This document shows, piece after piece, positions 60,601-64,000 of a stretch of DNA of 64,000 nt. How positions within the stretch are numbered: position 1 is the stretch's first letter; the number at the start of each line of letters is the position of its first letter. The stretch spans positions 38,159,106 through 38,223,105 of the forward strand of contig OZ024720.1 of assembly GCA_964016875.1 (NCBI GenBank), in the 5' to 3' direction. A program made the translations under genes and the position numbers. Source of the DNA: Fallopia convolvulus. Lineage: Eukaryota; Streptophyta; Magnoliopsida; Caryophyllales; Polygonaceae. The notes beneath the pieces are model-generated. The model worked only from the letters and a program-made list of their open reading frames with translations, ran no database searches and was not told the origin of the DNA.

Positions 60601-63600
60601 AAAATATGAGCTATGATCTAACATTGCACGCCAACTGTTCAATGAAATGTCCATGTAAATGTCAGTCCCAAATGTGGCATTCGGTTTCTAGGTTCAAATT
60701 TATGCTTTTATTCGATCTGTCTCGATTTTGTAGTGCAGAATATGCTTATTTGCTTCATACTATCCTCATTCTTTACGCTTATTCCTAGATGTTTTCAAAG
60801 TTTACTTGTTTTTTCTCCTTTTGCCCTTAAAATGACTTGTGATCTAACATTGCACGACATGTGTTCGATGAAATGTCGAAGTAAATGTCGCTTCTAGAAT
60901 TGGCATTCGGTTTCTAGTTTCGAATTTATGATTTTATTCGATTGTTCTTGATTTTGTAGTGCAGAATGTGTTTATTGGCTTGATATTATTCTCATTCTGT
61001 ATGCTTATGCCTAGTTGTCTTTAAAGTTCATTTGTTTTTCTCCTTTTGCCTTTAAAATTACTGATGAGCTAACATTGCACGCCATGTGTTTGATGAAATG
61101 TCCATGTAAATGTCAATCCTAAAAGTGACATTCAGTTTCTAGTTTCGAATTTATGCTTTTATTCGATCGGTCTTGATTTTGTAGTGTAGAATGTGCTTAT
61201 TGGCATGATAATATCCTTTTTCTTTATTCTTATGCCTAGATGTCTTTAAAGTTCACTTTTTTTTTTCCTTTTGCCTTTATAAAATGACTTGTGGTCTAAC
61301 ATTGCACGCCAAGTGTTTGATGAAATGTCCATGTAAATGTGAATCCTAAAAGTGGCATTCGGTTTCTAGTTTCGAATTTATGCTTTTATTCGATCGGTCT
61401 TTATTTGGTAGCGTAGAATGTGCTTATTAGCTTGTTACTATCCTTATTCTATATGCTTATGCCTAGATATCTTTAAAGTTCACTGGTTTTTTCTCCTTTT
61501 ACCTTTAAAATGACTTGTGATCTAACATTGCACGACATGTGTTTGATAAAATGTCCATGTTAAAGTCAATCCTATAAGTGGCATTCGATTTCTTGGTTCG
61601 AGTTTATGCTTTTATTCGATCAATCTTGATTTTGTAGCGTAGAATGTGCTTATTGACTTGATACTATCCTCATTCTGTATGCTTATGCCTAGATGTCTTT
61701 AAAGTTCATTTGTTTTTTCTCACATGTTTTTTCTTCTTTTGCCTTTAAAATCGCTTGTGAACTAACATTGCACGCCAAGTGTTCAATGAAATGTCCATGT
61801 AAATGATACTCCTAAATGTGGCATTCGGTTTCTAGTTTCGAATTTATGATTTTATTCGATCGTTCTTTATTTTGTAGTGCAGAATGTGCTTATTGGCTTG
61901 ATACTACCCTCATTATGTATGCTTATGCCTAGATGTCTTTAAAGTTCATTTGTTTTTTCTCCTTTTGCCTTTAAAATTACTTGTGAACTAACATTGCACG
62001 CCATGTGTTTCATGAAATGTCCATGTAAATGTCAATCCTAAAAGTGGCATTCAGTTTCTAGTTTCGAAATTATGCTTTTATTCGATCGGTCTTGATTTTG
62101 TAGTGTAGAATGTGTTTATTGGCATGATAATATCCTTTTTCTTTATGCTTTTGCCTAGATGTCTTTAAAGTTCACCTGTTTTCTCTCCTTTTGCCTTTAT
62201 AAAATAACTTGTGATCTAACATTGCACGACAAGTGTTCGATGAAATGTCCATGTAAATGTTAATCCTAAAAGTAGCATTCGGTTTCTAGATTCAAATTTA
62301 TGCTTTTATTCGATCGGTTTTCATTTTGTAGTGTAGAATGTGCTTATTGGCATGATAATATCCTTTTTCTTTATGCTTATGCCTAGATATCTTTAAAGTT
62401 CAATTGTTTTTTCTCCTTTTGCCTTTAAAATGACTTGTGATCTAACATTGCGCGACAAGTGTTCAATGAAGTGTCCAATTAAATGTCGCTCCTAAAGTTT
62501 GAGTTTATGCTTTTATTAAATCGTTCTTGATTTTGTAGTGTAGACTGTGCTTATTGGCTTGATACTATCCTCATTCTTTATGCTTAAGCTTAGATGTCTT
62601 TAAAGTTCACTTGTCTTTTCTCCTTTTGCCATTAAAATGACTTTTGATCTAACTTTGCACACCAAGTGTTTGATGAAATGCCCATGTAAATGTCACACTC
62701 CTAAATGTGGCTTTTGATTTCTAGGTCCGAATTTATGCTTTTATTTAATCAGTCATGATTTTATAGTGTAGAATGCGCTTATTGGCTTTATAATATCCTT
62801 ATTCTTTATGCTTATGCCTAGATGACTTTAAGTTCACTTGTTTTTTTCTCCTTTTGGCTTTAAAAATATCAGTTATGATCTAACATTGCACGCCAACTGT
62901 TCGATGAAATCTCCATGTAAATGTCAGTCCTAAATGTGGCATTCGGTTTCTAGGTTCAAATTTATGCTTTTATTCGATCTGTCTCGATTTTGTAGTGCAG
63001 AATATGCTTATTTGCTAGTTACTATCCTCGTTCTTTATGCTTATGCCTAGATGTTTTCGAAGTTCAATTGTTTTTTCTCCTTTTGCCTTTAAAATGACTT
63101 GTGATCTAACATTGCACGACAAGTGTTCGATGAAGTGTCCAATTAAATGTCGCTCCTAAGGTTTGAGTTTATGCTTTTATTCGATCGTTCTTGATTTTGT
63201 AGTGTAGATTGTGCTTATTGGCTTGATACTATCCTCATTCTTTATGCTTAAGCTTAGATGTCTTTAAAGTTCACTTGTCTTTACTCCTTTTGCCATTAAA
63301 ATGACTTCTGATCCAACTTTGTACACCAAGTGTTTGATGAAATGTCCATGTAAATGTCACTCCTAAATGTGGCATTTGATTTCTAGGTTCGAATTTATGC
63401 TCTTATTTAATCAGTCATGATTTTATAGTGTAGAATGCGCTTATTGGCTTTATAATATCCTTATTCTTTATGCTTATGCCTAGATGACTTTAAGTTCACT
63501 TGTTTTTTTCTCCTTTTGGCTTTAAAAATATCAGTTATGATCTAACATTGCACGCCAACTGTTCGATGAAATCTCCATGTAAATGTCAGTCCTAAATGTG

Positions 63601-64000
63601 GCATTCGGTTTCTAGGTTCAAATTTATGCTTTTATTCGATCTGTCTCGATTTTGTAGTGCAGAATATGCTTATTTGCTTCGTACTATGCTCATTCTTTAC
63701 GCTTATGCCTAGAGGTTTTCAAAGTTTACTTGTTTTTTCTCCTTTTGCCCGTAAAATTACTTGTGATCTAACATTGCACGACATGTGTTCGATGAAATGT
63801 CAAAGTAAATGTCGCTTCTAAAATTGGAATTCATATTCTAGTTTCGAATTTATGATTTTATTCGATTGTTCTTGATTTTGTTGTGCAGAATGTGCTTATT
63901 GGCTTTATACTATCCTCATTCTGTATGCTTATGCCTAGCTGTCTTTAAAGTTCATTTGTTTTTTCTCCTTTTGCCTTTAAAATTTCTTATGAGCTAACAT
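60601..64000 (+). repeat. Satellite array C, right part, running off the window
   Basis: About 15 monomers. The GAATGCGCTTATTGG variant returns at 62771 and 63433, 662 bp (three monomers) apart, showing another local triplet copy. A hybrid monomer at about 61700-61730 joins the two T-tract variants (TTCATTTGTTTTTTCTC then ACATGTTTTTTCTTC). The array is still running at the last base. Confidence 0.94.

Noticed and set aside
5193..64000. CENP-B box or telomere repeat inside the satellite
   Set aside because: TTCGATCGG was compared with the CENP-B box pattern and does not fit; no TTTAGGG tracts were seen.

Overview
The window reads as constitutive heterochromatin from a flowering plant. About 50 of its 64 kb is one tandem satellite family with a monomer of roughly 224-228 bp (some 220 copies). 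Three LTR retrotransposons interrupt it, at 1-5192, 26136-29563 and 49375-54920. There is no host gene, tRNA, rRNA or CRISPR array. The plant origin rests on Athila-type Ty3/gypsy integrase signatures, an initiator-Met-tRNA primer binding site and long LTRs of the TGAT...ATCA type. I do not recognise the satellite, so species and chromosomal position (pericentromeric, centromeric or subtelomeric) are open.

Layout. (1) 1-5192: the 3' part of an Athila-like element on the + strand, with the RNase H and integrase end of the polyprotein (one in-frame TAG), a 1.7-kb untranslated stretch, and a 1362-bp 3' LTR abutting satellite. (2) 5193-26135: satellite array A. From 7751 it is organised in nested higher-order repeats with spacings of 2019, 4718, 5151 and 4266 bp. 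(3) 26136-29563: a compact, young, non-autonomous LTR element on the - strand. It has two 1071-bp LTRs differing at about 9 positions, a primer binding site, a polypurine tract, and one 371-codon ORF that runs through the polypurine tract into the 3' LTR. It has no matching target-site duplication and sits between two different satellite sub-families. (4) 29564-49374: array B, with a recent 2950-bp tandem duplication (37261-43160) and a degenerate stretch near 35-37 kb. (5) 49375-54920: an older non-autonomous Athila-like element on the + strand with a perfect 5-bp target duplication (ATGTG), a broken ORF1-like gene and no pol. Its 5' LTR lacks the last 160 bp that the 3' LTR has. (6) 54921-64000: array C, including an 883-bp tandem duplication.

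The coding parts are retroelement proteins only, and all three elements look incapable of independent movement. The most informative features are the satellite's layered amplification history, the ORF crossing into the LTR at 26.8-27.9 kb, the LTR asymmetry at 50605 with a splice-donor-like breakpoint, and GC-rich palindromic modules dispersed through the first element. LTR differences and repeat spacings were counted by eye and are approximate.
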